Origin: Aminobacter sp039907765
GTDB lineage: Bacteria > Pseudomonadota > Alphaproteobacteria > Rhizobiales > Rhizobiaceae
Assembly (NCBI RefSeq): GCF_039907765.1
Contig: NZ_JARDJI010000009.1
Coordinates: forward strand, 62,001-126,000
Reading direction: 5' to 3'
DNA length: 64,000 nucleotides
Part shown: positions 31,776 through 40,256 of the stretch, one piece after another
How the letters are laid out: every line of letters starts with the position of its first letter
Numbering within the stretch: the stretch's first letter is position 1
Program-made: the position numbers and the translations under genes
Notes under the pieces: generated by a model
What the model was told of the DNA's origin: nothing
Seen by the model: only the letters and a program-made list of their open reading frames with translations
Database searches by the model: none

Positions 31776-31944
31776 GAGCCGCGCTAGAAAACCCAGCAAG
31801 TCTCAGCTCTCGGTAGGCCTGTCGTGGTTCCGTGGTCGATCGTTCGGCCTCCGCGAAGCGCGTTTTCGCGGTCTGCCAGAAATCGGTCGTCTCCGGAGAT
31901 CGAAGTCCCATGCGCAGCGCGCAAAGCGGACGAGGGAGGAGACT

Positions 31945-32958
31945 ATGCAGAGATTCTTTTGCGGGCTTGCCGCCGCCATACTGGCAGTTCTGACAATTCC
32001 AGCTGCAGCACAGGAACTCACCAAGGTGCGCTTCCTGCATGAGTGGCGTTTCGAGGGGCATGTGTCGCCCTTCCTCGTCGCACTCGACAAGGGCTTCTAC
32101 AAGGAGGAGGGGCTCGACGTTACCATCGACCCCGGCACCGGCAGCCTCGACGGGATCAACCGCATCGCCGCGGGTGCCTACGACCTGGGCCAGATGGACC
32201 TCAATGCGTTGATCAAGTACCGCGACGCCACCGATGCGGTGCCGATCAAGGCGGTGCTCATCACCTACAACAAGCCGCCCTTCGCCATCCTGACGCTCAA
32301 GAAGAACAACATCACCACGCCCAAGGATCTCGAGGGTCGTATCCTCGGTGCGCCGGCAGCTGACGCCGCCTATTCGCACTGGCCGATCCTCGCCAAGCTC
32401 AACGACGTCGACAGCTCCAAGATCAAGATCGAGAATGTCGGCTTCCCGGTGCGCGAGGCACTGCTGGCCCAGGGCCAGGTCGACGCCGTTACCGCCTTCA
32501 GCAGCAACAAGCTGGGCGTGAAGGCGGCGGGCGTGGCCGACGGGGACATCGGCATGCTGTTGATGAGCGACTTCGGTCTCGACCTCTATGGCAGTGCCGT
32601 CATGACCAACCCGGCCTTCATGCGCGACAACCCCGATGCCGTTCGCAAATTCGTCAAGGCGACAATCAAGGGCTTCTTCTCGGCCTTCGCCGATCCCGAA
32701 GGTGCGATTGCGAGCCTGCGCAAGTACAACCCGGTAGCCAAGGCCGACATCGAGCTGGAACGGCTCAAGCTGGTGACCCAACTCAGCTACCTGACCGACG
32801 ATGTCCGCCAGAACGGTTTCGGCGACGCCGACATGGGTCGCCTCGGCCGCTCGATCGAGCAACTCGCCATCGCTTTCCAATTCAAGAACAAACCCAAGCC
32901 CGAGGATGTCTACACGGCGGAATTCTTGCCGCCCAAGGACGAGCGCCTGGTCGAGTGA
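31945..32958 (+). CDS. ABC transporter substrate-binding protein, NMT1/SsuA type
   Basis: A 337-residue periplasmic protein with a clear signal peptide (FFCGLAAAILAVLTIPAAAQ, cleavage near residue 22) and the NMT1/THI5-like fold. VRFLHEWRFEGHVSPF, LDKGFYKEEGLDVTI and the domain crossover TTPKDLEGRILGAP are the hallmarks. Relatives bind taurine, alkane sulfonates, pyrimidine precursors or aromatic acids. With the permease and ATPase that follow it forms a full importer. The downstream decarboxylase genes suggest an aromatic or heteroaromatic carboxylate as substrate; this is inference. AGGAGG-like GGGAGGAGAC lies before the ATG. Confidence 0.9.
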   Translation: MQRFFCGLAAAILAVLTIPAAAQELTKVRFLHEWRFEGHVSPFLVALDKGFYKEEGLDVTIDPGTGSLDGINRIAAGAYDLGQMDLNALIKYRDATDAVPIKAVLITYNKPPFAILTLKKNNITTPKDLEGRILGAPAADAAYSHWPILAKLNDVDSSKIKIENVGFPVREALLAQGQVDAVTAFSSNKLGVKAAGVADGDIGMLLMSDFGLDLYGSAVMTNPAFMRDNPDAVRKFVKATIKGFFSAFADPEGAIASLRKYNPVAKADIELERLKLVTQLSYLTDDVRQNGFGDADMGRLGRSIEQLAIAFQFKNKPKPEDVYTAEFLPPKDERLVE

Positions 32959-33050
32959 CGCCGTTGCGCCGGCTTCCTGCCGGCGGCCCCGAGGTTGCTG
33001 CGCCGTGGCCGCGAGAGCCAGGTGCGGTTCAAGCTGGACTGGATGATGAC

Positions 33051-33887
33051 ATGACCAACACGAGCTTTGTCGAGGCCAGCCCGTCGAATGGCGGGCCCGA
33101 CACGGTCAAGAAGAACCTTGACATCTGGTGGTACGGCGAGAAGGTCGGCGCCCCCTTGCTCTTCGCGCTGGCTCTGATCGTCTTGTGGGAGGTGACCTGC
33201 AGGGTATTCAACGTACCCGAAGTCATCCTGCCGACGGCATCGGCGACCTTTTCGGCGCTGTGGGAGTTCCGCGAGGTGATCTGGCAGAATGCTCTGGTTA
33301 CCTTGTGGACGACGCTGGTCGGCTTCCTGCTCGCCATCGCCGTCGGACTGCTCATCGGCGTTGCCGTCGGCTGGCACCGCGCGGTCTACTCGGCCGTCTA
33401 CCCGATCCTGATCGCCTTCAACTCGATCCCCAAGGTGGCCGTCGTGCCGGTGCTGATCCTCTGGTTCGGCCTGGGCACCGTTCCGGCGATCCTGACGGCG
33501 TTCCTGATCTCGTTCTTCCCGATCGTCGTCAACGTGGCGACGGGCCTGGCGACGGTGGAACCCGAACTGGAGGACGTGCTCAGGGCGCTCGGCGCCAGCA
33601 AGCTGACAGTTATGACCAAGGTCGGCATCCCGCGCTCGCTGCCGCATTTCTTCGGCTCGCTCAAGGTGGCGATCACGCTCGCCTTCATCGGCGCCGTCGT
33701 GGCCGAGACCTCAGGTGCCAGCAGCGGGCTCGGCAAGCTGATGCTCGATGCCCAGGCCGCGTTCCAGGTGCCGATCGTCTTTGCCGCGCTGATCGTGCTC
33801 TCGGTGCTCGGCATCCTGCTCTATGCCGTCACCGCGCTGATCGAGCAGCGCTACACCGGCTGGGCACATCGCTCGAGCAATCGCTGA
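33051..33887 (+). CDS. ABC transporter permease, SsuC/TauC type
   Basis: A 278-residue inner-membrane permease with about six helices. The cytoplasmic EAA loop, which docks the ATPase, is EDVLRALGASKLTVMTKVGI (about 170-190). The helices VILPTASATFSALW and VPVLILWFGLGTVPAIL are typical of the SsuC group. The ATG at 33051 starts the compact N-terminus; an in-frame ATG at 32955 overlapping the previous stop would add 32 poorly conserved residues. It partners the binding protein before it and the ATPase 17 bp after it. Confidence 0.9.
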   Translation: MTNTSFVEASPSNGGPDTVKKNLDIWWYGEKVGAPLLFALALIVLWEVTCRVFNVPEVILPTASATFSALWEFREVIWQNALVTLWTTLVGFLLAIAVGLLIGVAVGWHRAVYSAVYPILIAFNSIPKVAVVPVLILWFGLGTVPAILTAFLISFFPIVVNVATGLATVEPELEDVLRALGASKLTVMTKVGIPRSLPHFFGSLKVAITLAFIGAVVAETSGASSGLGKLMLDAQAAFQVPIVFAALIVLSVLGILLYAVTALIEQRYTGWAHRSSNR

Positions 33888-33904
33888 GCAAGGGGGAGAA
33901 GGAC

Positions 33905-34786
33905 ATGTATACGGAACAAGATACACGGCCCCTGCAATCCCTCGGCGAGTCGGGTGGTGCAAGCGGCAGCGGGCGTTCCGCGCCCGGTTTCGTCGACGTT
34001 TCGGGCGTCACCCTGTCCTATGGCGGGCCGGGCGGTCTGAAGGCCGTCGACGACCTGACGCTGTCGGTCCGCGAGGGTGAGTTCGCCGCCGTGGTAGGCC
34101 CGTCGGGCTGCGGGAAGTCAACGCTGATGAAGCTCGCCACCGGCCTGGTCATCCCGCAGAAAGGCAATATCGCCGTTGACGGCAAGCGGGTCACACAGCC
34201 GCTGTCGATCGTCGGCATGGCGTTCCAGAACCCGTCGCTCCTGCCCTGGCGGACGACGCTCGACAACATCATGCTGCCGCTGGAGATCGTGTCGCCGCAT
34301 CGTGAGCGGCTCAAGGCGCACAAGGCCGAATATGTGGCCCGCGCCGAGGCGATGCTGTCGCTGGTCGGTCTCAAGGGCTTCGGCTCGAAGTTCCCCTGGC
34401 AGCTTTCCGGCGGCATGCAGCAGCGCGCCAATCTGTGCCGGGCGCTGATCCACGAGCCGGGCCTGTTGATGCTCGACGAACCCTTCGGCGCACTCGATGC
34501 CTTCACCCGCGAGGAGCTGTGGGGCGTCATCCGCGACCTGCACCAGGCCAAGGGGTTCACCGTGATCCTGGTGACGCACGATTTGCGCGAGGCGGTCTAT
34601 CTCGCCGACCGGGTGTTCGTGATGAGTGCGCGGCCGGGACGGGTGCTGCTCGAACGCGAGGTCGACCTCGAACGGCCGCGGCCGATCGAGCTGACCTACA
34701 CCGCCGAGTTCAACGCCATCGTCCACGAACTGCGCGAGATGATCGCGCAGGCGCGTGCCGACACGCCGCGCATCGGCGCTGCCTGA
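33905..34786 (+). CDS. ABC transporter ATP-binding protein, SsuB/TauB type
   Basis: A 293-residue cytosolic ATPase energising the SsuC-type permease. Walker A is GPSGCGKST (65-73), the Q-loop is AFQNPSLLPW, the signature is LSGGMQQR (about 167), Walker B is LLMLDEP and the H-loop is VTHDLREA. The LPWRT after the Q-loop is characteristic of nitrate/sulfonate/taurine ATPases. About 30 extra residues precede the usual N-terminus. The start has GGGGGAGAAGG upstream. The gene closes the three-gene importer operon and is followed by a terminator-like hairpin. Confidence 0.93.
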   Translation: MYTEQDTRPLQSLGESGGASGSGRSAPGFVDVSGVTLSYGGPGGLKAVDDLTLSVREGEFAAVVGPSGCGKSTLMKLATGLVIPQKGNIAVDGKRVTQPLSIVGMAFQNPSLLPWRTTLDNIMLPLEIVSPHRERLKAHKAEYVARAEAMLSLVGLKGFGSKFPWQLSGGMQQRANLCRALIHEPGLLMLDEPFGALDAFTREELWGVIRDLHQAKGFTVILVTHDLREAVYLADRVFVMSARPGRVLLEREVDLERPRPIELTYTAEFNAIVHELREMIAQARADTPRIGAA

Positions 34787-34793
34787 CGTCATT

Positions 34794-34822
34794 TTCCGGT
34801 GCCGGTGGCGGCGGCGCCGGAG
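34794..34822 (+). terminator. Terminator-like hairpin after the ABC ATPase gene
   Basis: A 10-bp stem (TTCCGGTGCC with GGCGCCGGAG, two wobble pairs) and a 9-nt loop begin 7 bp after the stop codon. Only TTG follows, not a long T-run, so termination may be partial or Rho-assisted. Confidence 0.4.
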
Positions 34823-34903
34823 TTGATGTGGTTCTGTAAGCCTGGGGCATCGAAGCCAATATTCGATGTCGATATACTTTGTTGTTTTCAAATCATTGTT
34901 TCG

Positions 34904-34915
34904 ATATTCGAATAT
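34904..34915. promoter_or_regulatory. Palindrome ATATTCGAATAT
   Basis: A perfect 12-bp palindrome in the AT-rich stretch upstream of the amidohydrolase operon, about 260 bp before its first start codon. It could be an operator, but a short AT-rich palindrome can arise by chance. Confidence 0.3.
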
Positions 34916-35173
34916 ATCTCGCTAATCATTGAAAAAAGACTTTGAATTTTCCTTCCGGCAAGATAGAAACATTCTTGTCAGTAGAAGCAGAAAGCCGCGT
35001 TTCGGTCGCTGATACGCGAAGAATTCGGTCGGGAATTGCTGGCAAGCGATCGCGTAGACCGCAGCCCGACGGAGCTTTCTGATCTTGCCTTCAGCAAAGT
35101 TGTCGCCGGACTCCGGCAACGTCGCTCACGGCCGCGCCGTGATGCGGAACGACGTCAACTTTGGAGACGACTG

Positions 35174-36100
35174 ATGATTATCGACATTAGCTGCTATCCC
35201 ACCAAGCTGGTGGATCTGGCGTGGCGGCACGATGGCGAGCCGTTCACGGGCGAACGCCTCATCAAGATGATGGACGGGCCCTATTATGTGAACGGCAAGC
35301 CGCGCCGCATCGACAAGGCCTTCATCCAGCCGCCGCAAGGCAACACCATCTACACCCACGGCTACGGCGACCTGACCGGCAAGGCGGCCATTCGCGACTA
35401 CATGTCCTACACGGTCGAGATGGTGCGGCAATACCCCGACCGCTTCCTCGGCTGCTTCGTCTACAACCCGCGCTATGGCACCCAGAACGGCGCCGAGGAG
35501 ATCGAACGCCACGCCAAGGAATATGGCTTCAAGATGGTGCAGCTGCAGGCGAACATGCACGCCTACCGGCCGGACCGTGCGCTCGACTGGCTGCGGCCGG
35601 CGATGAAGAAATGCGCGGACCTCGGCCTGATCGTGAAGGTCCACACCGGCGACGGGCCCTACAGCATCCCGACGGAGTTCTACCCGATCATCCGGGAATT
35701 CCCGTCGGTCAACTTCATCCTCGGCCATTTCGGCGTGCAGACGGGAGGTGTCTACGTCTTCGAGCCATTCCAGATGGCAATGGATGCGCCCAACGTCTAT
35801 GCCGAATCCGGCTGGTGCCTGCAGTCGCGCATCGTCGAATTTGCCAAGGAGCTGCCCAAGCACAAGCTCCTGTTCGGCACTGATACCCCGCCCAACGAGC
35901 CGGGCATGTGGCTGCGCCTGCTCGAGGTGCTGTGCCACGAGCCGCCGCAGGGACTGAATCTCGATGAGGACACGCTCGAGGACTATTTCGGCAACAACAT
36001 CGCCCGGATGATCGGCATCGAGCCGACGCCGCCGCCGCGCACCATGGAAGATGCCCAGGCCCGCCTGAAGGACAGCTATGCCAGCTTCCAGCCGGCATGA
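35174..36100 (+). CDS. Amidohydrolase-2 family protein lacking the HxH metal motif
   Basis: A 308-residue TIM-barrel protein of the ACMSD/gamma-resorcylate decarboxylase superfamily. It is clearly paralogous to the next gene (roughly two thirds identical by eye). The later active-site elements are kept: VKVHTGDGPY with the barrel histidine, ILGHFG and LLFGTDTPPNEP with the aspartate. The first-strand motif that normally supplies two metal ligands (DxHxH) reads DISCYPT, so both histidines are missing. It may be a metal-poor, altered or structural partner of the second protein. The start ATG 35174 has GGAGACGAC upstream. It begins an operon with its paralogue, UbiD and UbiX. Confidence 0.82.
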   Translation: MIIDISCYPTKLVDLAWRHDGEPFTGERLIKMMDGPYYVNGKPRRIDKAFIQPPQGNTIYTHGYGDLTGKAAIRDYMSYTVEMVRQYPDRFLGCFVYNPRYGTQNGAEEIERHAKEYGFKMVQLQANMHAYRPDRALDWLRPAMKKCADLGLIVKVHTGDGPYSIPTEFYPIIREFPSVNFILGHFGVQTGGVYVFEPFQMAMDAPNVYAESGWCLQSRIVEFAKELPKHKLLFGTDTPPNEPGMWLRLLEVLCHEPPQGLNLDEDTLEDYFGNNIARMIGIEPTPPPRTMEDAQARLKDSYASFQPA

Positions 36101-36140
36101 GACGGCCGCACGCCCGCTTTCGTGAATTCGGAGACCACTA

Positions 36141-37082
36141 ATGATTATCGACACCCACCTCCATCCGACCAACCTGGTCGACGAGGCCTGGCGCCACACC
36201 GGCACGCCTTTCAACGGCGAGCGCATGCTCAAGCTGATGGACGGACCCTACATGATCAACGGCAAGCCGCGCCGCATCGACATGGGCTTCATCCAGCCGC
36301 CGCCCGGCAACACCGGCTATCGCGACGGCAACCGCATGGGCCGCGAAGGCATCCGCGACTACATGGCCTACATCGCCGAACTGTGCCAGAAATACCCCGA
36401 CCGCTTCATCGGCAACTTCAACTACAACCCGCGCTGGGGCCCCGAAAACGGCGCGGCGGAGCTGGAATTCCACGTCAAGGAATACGGCTTCAAGATGTTG
36501 AAGCTGCACGCCAACATGCATGGCTACCGGCCCGACCGCGCGCTCGACTGGCTGCGGCCGGCGATGAAGAAATGCGCCGAACTCGGCGTCGTCGTGCTGA
36601 TCCACACCGGCGACGGCCCCTACACCATCCCGACGATGTTCTATCCGATCATCCGCGAGTTCCCGATGGTCAACTTCATCATCGGTCATTTCGGCATCCA
36701 GACGGGCGGCAACTATTCGTTTGAGTCCTTCTGGATGGCGATGGACACGCCCAACGTCTATTGCGAATCCGGCTGGTGCTTCCAGTCGCGCATCGTCGAG
36801 TTCGCCAAGGAACTGCCCAAGAACAAGATCGTGTTCGGCACCGATTCGCCGCCCAACGAACCGGGCATGTGGCTGCGCGAGCTCGAGGTGCTGTGCCATG
36901 AGCCGCCGCACGGGCTCGGCCTCTCCGAGGACGACCTCGAGGGCTATCTCGGCAACAACATCGCCAAGCTCGTCGGCATCGAACCCACTCCTCCGCCGCG
37001 TACCATGGACGAGGCGAAGGCGCGCCTGACCGACACTTATGCCGGTCTCAGGCGCAACGAGGGTCAGGTAGTTCCCGCCTGA
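36141..37082 (+). CDS. Amidohydrolase-2 family protein, probable decarboxylase or hydrolase
   Basis: A 313-residue metal-dependent TIM-barrel enzyme. The full ligand set is visible: DTHLHPT at residues 4-10, LIHTGDGPY, IIGHFG and VFGTDSPPNEP. Relatives include ACMS decarboxylase, gamma-resorcylate decarboxylase and 5-carboxyvanillate decarboxylase, all acting on aromatic or related carboxylic acids in the cytosol. With UbiD/UbiX in the same operon and a hydroxyquinol pathway 16 kb away, a role in decarboxylating or hydrolysing an aromatic acid is likely. The paralogue directly upstream lacks the HxH pair, which suggests a hetero-oligomer. The gap to it is 40 bp. Confidence 0.85.
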   Translation: MIIDTHLHPTNLVDEAWRHTGTPFNGERMLKLMDGPYMINGKPRRIDMGFIQPPPGNTGYRDGNRMGREGIRDYMAYIAELCQKYPDRFIGNFNYNPRWGPENGAAELEFHVKEYGFKMLKLHANMHGYRPDRALDWLRPAMKKCAELGVVVLIHTGDGPYTIPTMFYPIIREFPMVNFIIGHFGIQTGGNYSFESFWMAMDTPNVYCESGWCFQSRIVEFAKELPKNKIVFGTDSPPNEPGMWLRELEVLCHEPPHGLGLSEDDLEGYLGNNIAKLVGIEPTPPPRTMDEAKARLTDTYAGLRRNEGQVVPA

Positions 37083-37156
37083 CACCCCGGGGCGGCGGCT
37101 CGTGTCCAAGGGCCGCTGCCCACCCCTTTTGAAGCCAGGTGAAGACGACAGCCACG

Positions 37157-38539
37157 ATGGGAAAGCCCATGCAGTTCAGCAGCCAGGACGTTCGCCACTT
37201 CCTCAGCGACTACAAGAGGATCCATCCGGAGGACGTGCTGACCGTCGAGGATCGAGTTTCCGACGACCAGGACGTGTCGGCTTTCGTCTGGAAGCTCAAG
37301 GAGCAGGGCAGGGCACCGCTGCTGCATTTCCGCAATGTCGATGGCCTGGGCGTCGAGGTGGTCGCCAACATCTTCGGTTCGCGCGAGCGCATCGCGCGCA
37401 TGTTCGGAACCACGCCGGACCGGCTGCACGAGGCCTATCAGGCCCGTTCGCGCCGCGCCGCGCCCCCGAAGGTTCTGGACAGCGGACCCGTCACCGAACT
37501 GGTGCAGCAGCGTGACATCGACCTTGCAGCACTGCCGATGCTCAGGCACTTCGCCACCGACAGGGCGAAGTACATCACCAGCGGCATCATCATCGCCGAA
37601 CATCCAGAAACGGGCGCCGGCAACCTCAGCTACCACCGCGCCATGATCCATTCGAAGAACGAGCTGGCGACGAGCCTGCATTCGCGCGGCCATCTCTGGC
37701 GTCTGCTCAACATGGCCAAGGACCGGGGCGAGCCGCTGAAGGTGGCAATGGTCATCGGCGCCCACCCGCTGTTCATGATCGCAGCCTCCGCGCGCCTCGC
37801 CTTCGGCGAGGACGAGCGCGACGTCGCCGGTGGCCTGCTGGGCCAACCGCTTGAGGTGGTGCGCACGCCGCGCTACGGCATCCGCGTGCCGGCCCATGCC
37901 GAATTCGTCCTGGAGGGCGTCATCGAGCCGGAGGCGCACGTGGCCGAGGGGCCGTTCGGCGAGTTCACCGGCTATTCGTCCGACAGGTCGACCAACAACC
38001 TTTTCCGGGTCGAGACGCTGATGCGCCGCAGGGACGCGATGCTGGTCAGCGTAGCCGGCGGCAACTCGGACGAGCACCTCAACCTGGGCCGCGTGCCGCG
38101 CGAGGCGGAGATGGTCGAGAAGCTGAAGCAGCGCTTCCCCAGTGTTACTGCCGTGCACTATCCGGCCTCGGGCACCCATTTCCACGCCTATGTGGCGCTC
38201 AACCAGATGCGGCCGGGCGAGGCGCGCCAGGTGATGCTGGGGCTGCTCGGCTGGGACGCCTATCTGAAGACAGTGGTCGCCGTAGACGCCGATGTCGACG
38301 TCACCCGCGATTCCGAGGTGCTGTGGGCACTTTCGGCGCACTTCCAGCCGCATCGCGACGTCGTCATCATCGAAGGCCTGCCCGGCAATGCGCTGGACCC
38401 GTCGGCGTCCGGCATCGGCACCACCTCGCGCATGGGGCTGGACGCGACGCGCGGTCCCGACTTCCACGGCGTGCTCGCCAAGATCGGCGACGACGCCTTT
38501 GCGCGGGCATCGGAAATTCTCGGCAGACTGGCTCGCTAG
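37157..38539 (+). CDS. UbiD family (prenyl-FMN dependent) decarboxylase
   Basis: A 460-residue enzyme of the UbiD family, which reversibly decarboxylates unsaturated or aromatic carboxylic acids using prenylated FMN. Recognisable are EGPFGEFTGYSS with the catalytic-site glutamate, the Arg-Glu pair region NLGRVPREAEMV and GRHFATD-like segment LRHFATDRAKY near the cofactor. The length is close to that of other UbiD proteins. The ATG at 37157 is preferred; a GTG at 37139 and an ATG at 37169 are in frame. The cofactor-making UbiX follows after 10 bp, so the pair is functionally complete. The substrate is unknown; phenolic or heteroaromatic acids fit the neighbourhood better than ubiquinone synthesis. 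Confidence 0.9.
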   Translation: MGKPMQFSSQDVRHFLSDYKRIHPEDVLTVEDRVSDDQDVSAFVWKLKEQGRAPLLHFRNVDGLGVEVVANIFGSRERIARMFGTTPDRLHEAYQARSRRAAPPKVLDSGPVTELVQQRDIDLAALPMLRHFATDRAKYITSGIIIAEHPETGAGNLSYHRAMIHSKNELATSLHSRGHLWRLLNMAKDRGEPLKVAMVIGAHPLFMIAASARLAFGEDERDVAGGLLGQPLEVVRTPRYGIRVPAHAEFVLEGVIEPEAHVAEGPFGEFTGYSSDRSTNNLFRVETLMRRRDAMLVSVAGGNSDEHLNLGRVPREAEMVEKLKQRFPSVTAVHYPASGTHFHAYVALNQMRPGEARQVMLGLLGWDAYLKTVVAVDADVDVTRDSEVLWALSAHFQPHRDVVIIEGLPGNALDPSASGIGTTSRMGLDATRGPDFHGVLAKIGDDAFARASEILGRLAR

Positions 38540-38549
38540 GAGAGGCAAG

Positions 38550-39170
38550 ATGCAACCGGACAGCGCCGGCAGGAAACGAATGATCGTCGGGATCAGCGGT
38601 GCGTCCGGGGTAATCTACGGCGTCCGGTTGCTGGAGATCCTGCGCGAACTCGACATAGAGACGCATCTGGTGGTCTCGCAGGCTGCCCGGATCACGTTGG
38701 CGATGGAGACCGACCTCAAGCTCGCCGACATCGAGAAACTGGCGACCGTCGTGCATTCCAACAAGGACGTGGGCGCGGCCTGCTCCAGCGGTTCGTTCCG
38801 CACCATGGGCATGATCGTCGCGCCATGTTCGGTGAAGACGCTGTCCGAGATCGCCAGCGGCATCACCTCGTCGCTTCTGTCGCGCGCAGCCGATGTGACG
38901 TTGAAGGAACGGCGCCGGCTGGTTCTGATGCTGCGCGAGACACCGCTGCATCTCGGCCATATCCGCGCCATGGCCCAGGCGACCGAGGCCGGAGCCATCA
39001 TCTGCCCGCCGGTGCCGGCCTTCTACACGCGGCCGGCAAGCCTCGACGACATGGTCAACCACACCGTCGGACGCGTGCTCGACCTGTTCGACATCGACGC
39101 TGGCCTGGCGCATCGCTGGACCGGCCGTCGCGCCGAAGACGCCCGCGACGGCTCCATCTTGCCGCAGTAG
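38550..39170 (+). CDS. ubiX: Flavin prenyltransferase UbiX/Pad1
   Basis: A 206-residue flavoprotein that attaches a dimethylallyl group to FMN, making the cofactor of UbiD. The N-terminal FMN loop VGISGASGVIYG, the central CSSGSFRTMGMIVAPCS, the arginine-rich LKERRRLVLMLRETPLH and the C-terminal PPVPAFYTRP are all diagnostic of UbiX. AGGAGAGG precedes the ATG. It lies 10 bp after the ubiD-like gene. Since a housekeeping ubiX should exist elsewhere, this is probably a pathway-dedicated copy. A bidirectional-looking hairpin follows the gene. Confidence 0.93.
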   Translation: MQPDSAGRKRMIVGISGASGVIYGVRLLEILRELDIETHLVVSQAARITLAMETDLKLADIEKLATVVHSNKDVGAACSSGSFRTMGMIVAPCSVKTLSEIASGITSSLLSRAADVTLKERRRLVLMLRETPLHLGHIRAMAQATEAGAIICPPVPAFYTRPASLDDMVNHTVGRVLDLFDIDAGLAHRWTGRRAEDARDGSILPQ

Positions 39171-39189
39171 CTTCAACAATCCTGGCGAC

Positions 39190-39218
39190 AAAAAGGAGGC
39201 CGGCGCGAAGCCGGCCTC
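39190..39218 (-). terminator. Rho-independent terminator of the molybdenum hydroxylase/CobW operon
   Basis: A perfect 9-bp GC stem (GAGGCCGGC / GCCGGCCTC) with a 5-nt loop is followed on the minus strand by CTTTTTG. It lies 22 bp after the CobW stop codon. It also sits 26 bp after the UbiX gene and may stop plus-strand transcripts less efficiently. Confidence 0.8.
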
Positions 39219-39239
39219 GAAACGGCGCGCTCGCGTGGA

Positions 39240-40256
39240 TCAGGCGAGGCAGCCGCGCAGATCGGCCTCGAGTTCGCCGCGGTCGAGCCTGCGGCCGATG
39301 AACACCAGCTTGCTGTAGGGCGTATCCTTGCCCCAGACGTGGTCGGCGCGGAAATCCATCAGCCTGTGCACCGCCTGCAGGACGAAGAAGCGCGGATCGC
39401 CTGATATCGAGATGATGCCCTTGGTGCGGAACATGTCGTCACCGCGTTCTTCGAGCAGTGCCGAGAGGTAGGCCGTCAGACGATCATGGTGGAATGGCTT
39501 GTCGAAGACGAAGGACTCCGAGCCGACCGTCGCGTCGTGGGCGTGTCCGTGGTGATGGTGATGGTGATGATGACGATCGAGATCGAGCAGCTTGGCCCGC
39601 TCCGCCACATAGGAGGGGGCAAAGCCGGAGATCCCGAGGATGCTCGACAGTTCGACCTTGCCGTAGCTCGAGCGCACGATTTCGGCCGTCTGGTTGAGCT
39701 TGCGCATGTTGCGCTCCAGTGGGTCGATTTCGTCTTTCGACACGAGGTCGATCTTGTTGATGACGATGCGGTCGGCGGCGACGATCTGGTCGACCGCCTG
39801 GTTGTCCCGTCCGTCGAGAACGGGATCGTCGACATGCTGTCCGATATGCTTGGCGTCGACCAGGGTCACGATGCCGTCGAGAGTCACCTGCTTGCCGATC
39901 TCGTCGTCGATGAAGAAGGCGGTTGCCACCGGAGTCGGGTCGGCGAGCCCGCTGGTCTCGACCAGGATATGGTCGAATTTGTCTTTTCGCGCGAGCAGCT
40001 TCTGCAGCACCTCGATCAGGTCGTTGCGCACGTCCACGAAGCAGCAGATGCAGCCGTTCTTCATCTGGTAGATTTCCTCCTCCGAGGCGAGCACCAGGTC
40101 GGAATCGACGTCGACCTCGCCGAACTCGTTCTCGATCACCGCGATGCGGTGACCGTGTCGTTCGGTGAGGATGTGGTTGAGCAGCGTCGTCTTTCCCGCG
40201 CCGAGGAAGCCGGTCAGGATGGTGACGGGGATTTTGCTGTCTTGGCTGGCCTGCAT
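39240..40256 (-). CDS. CobW/COG0523 family GTPase, putative metallochaperone, with His run
   Basis: A 338-residue G3E GTPase. Walker A is GFLGAGKTT (16-24), ENEFGEV and the metal-binding GCICC (68-72) follow, and NKID gives guanine specificity. Eight consecutive histidines followed by GHAH (about 229-240) form a metal reservoir at the domain junction. Such proteins deliver Zn, Co or other metals to partner enzymes. The ATG overlaps the stop of the molybdenum hydroxylase gene (TGATG); a GTG at 40259 is also possible. Its position as the last gene of the hydroxylase operon suggests service to that enzyme or to the metal-dependent amidohydrolases nearby. Confidence 0.9.
   Translation of the reverse strand: MQASQDSKIPVTILTGFLGAGKTTLLNHILTERHGHRIAVIENEFGEVDVDSDLVLASEEEIYQMKNGCICCFVDVRNDLIEVLQKLLARKDKFDHILVETSGLADPTPVATAFFIDDEIGKQVTLDGIVTLVDAKHIGQHVDDPVLDGRDNQAVDQIVAADRIVINKIDLVSKDEIDPLERNMRKLNQTAEIVRSSYGKVELSSILGISGFAPSYVAERAKLLDLDRHHHHHHHHGHAHDATVGSESFVFDKPFHHDRLTAYLSALLEERGDDMFRTKGIISISGDPRFFVLQAVHRLMDFRADHVWGKDTPYSKLVFIGRRLDRGELEADLRGCLA

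Larger units (their letters stand above)
31592..31944. other. Intergenic junction with two perfect inverted repeats
   Basis: About 350 bp without a convincing gene between the ankyrin gene and the NMT1-type transporter operon. It contains two perfect inverted repeats (31655-31675 and 31751-31775) described separately, and should carry both divergent promoters. It also marks the boundary between the polysaccharide and catabolic regions. No tRNA remnant, integrase or direct repeat pair was recognised. Confidence 0.5.
34787..35173. other. Intergenic region with AT-rich promoter of the amidohydrolase operon
   Basis: Nearly 390 bp without a gene. The first 40 bp hold a hairpin after the ATPase gene. 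From 34855 to 35000 the DNA is AT-rich and contains a perfect 12-bp palindrome at 34904-34915, preceded by a related ATTCGATGTCGATAT stretch at about 34859-34874. The promoter of the amidohydrolase-UbiD operon is probably here. Confidence 0.45.

Noticed and set aside
31592..31944. tRNA gene or phage attachment site at the junction of the two large regions
   Set aside because: No cloverleaf, CCA end, integrase or flanking direct repeats could be found; only inverted repeats are present.
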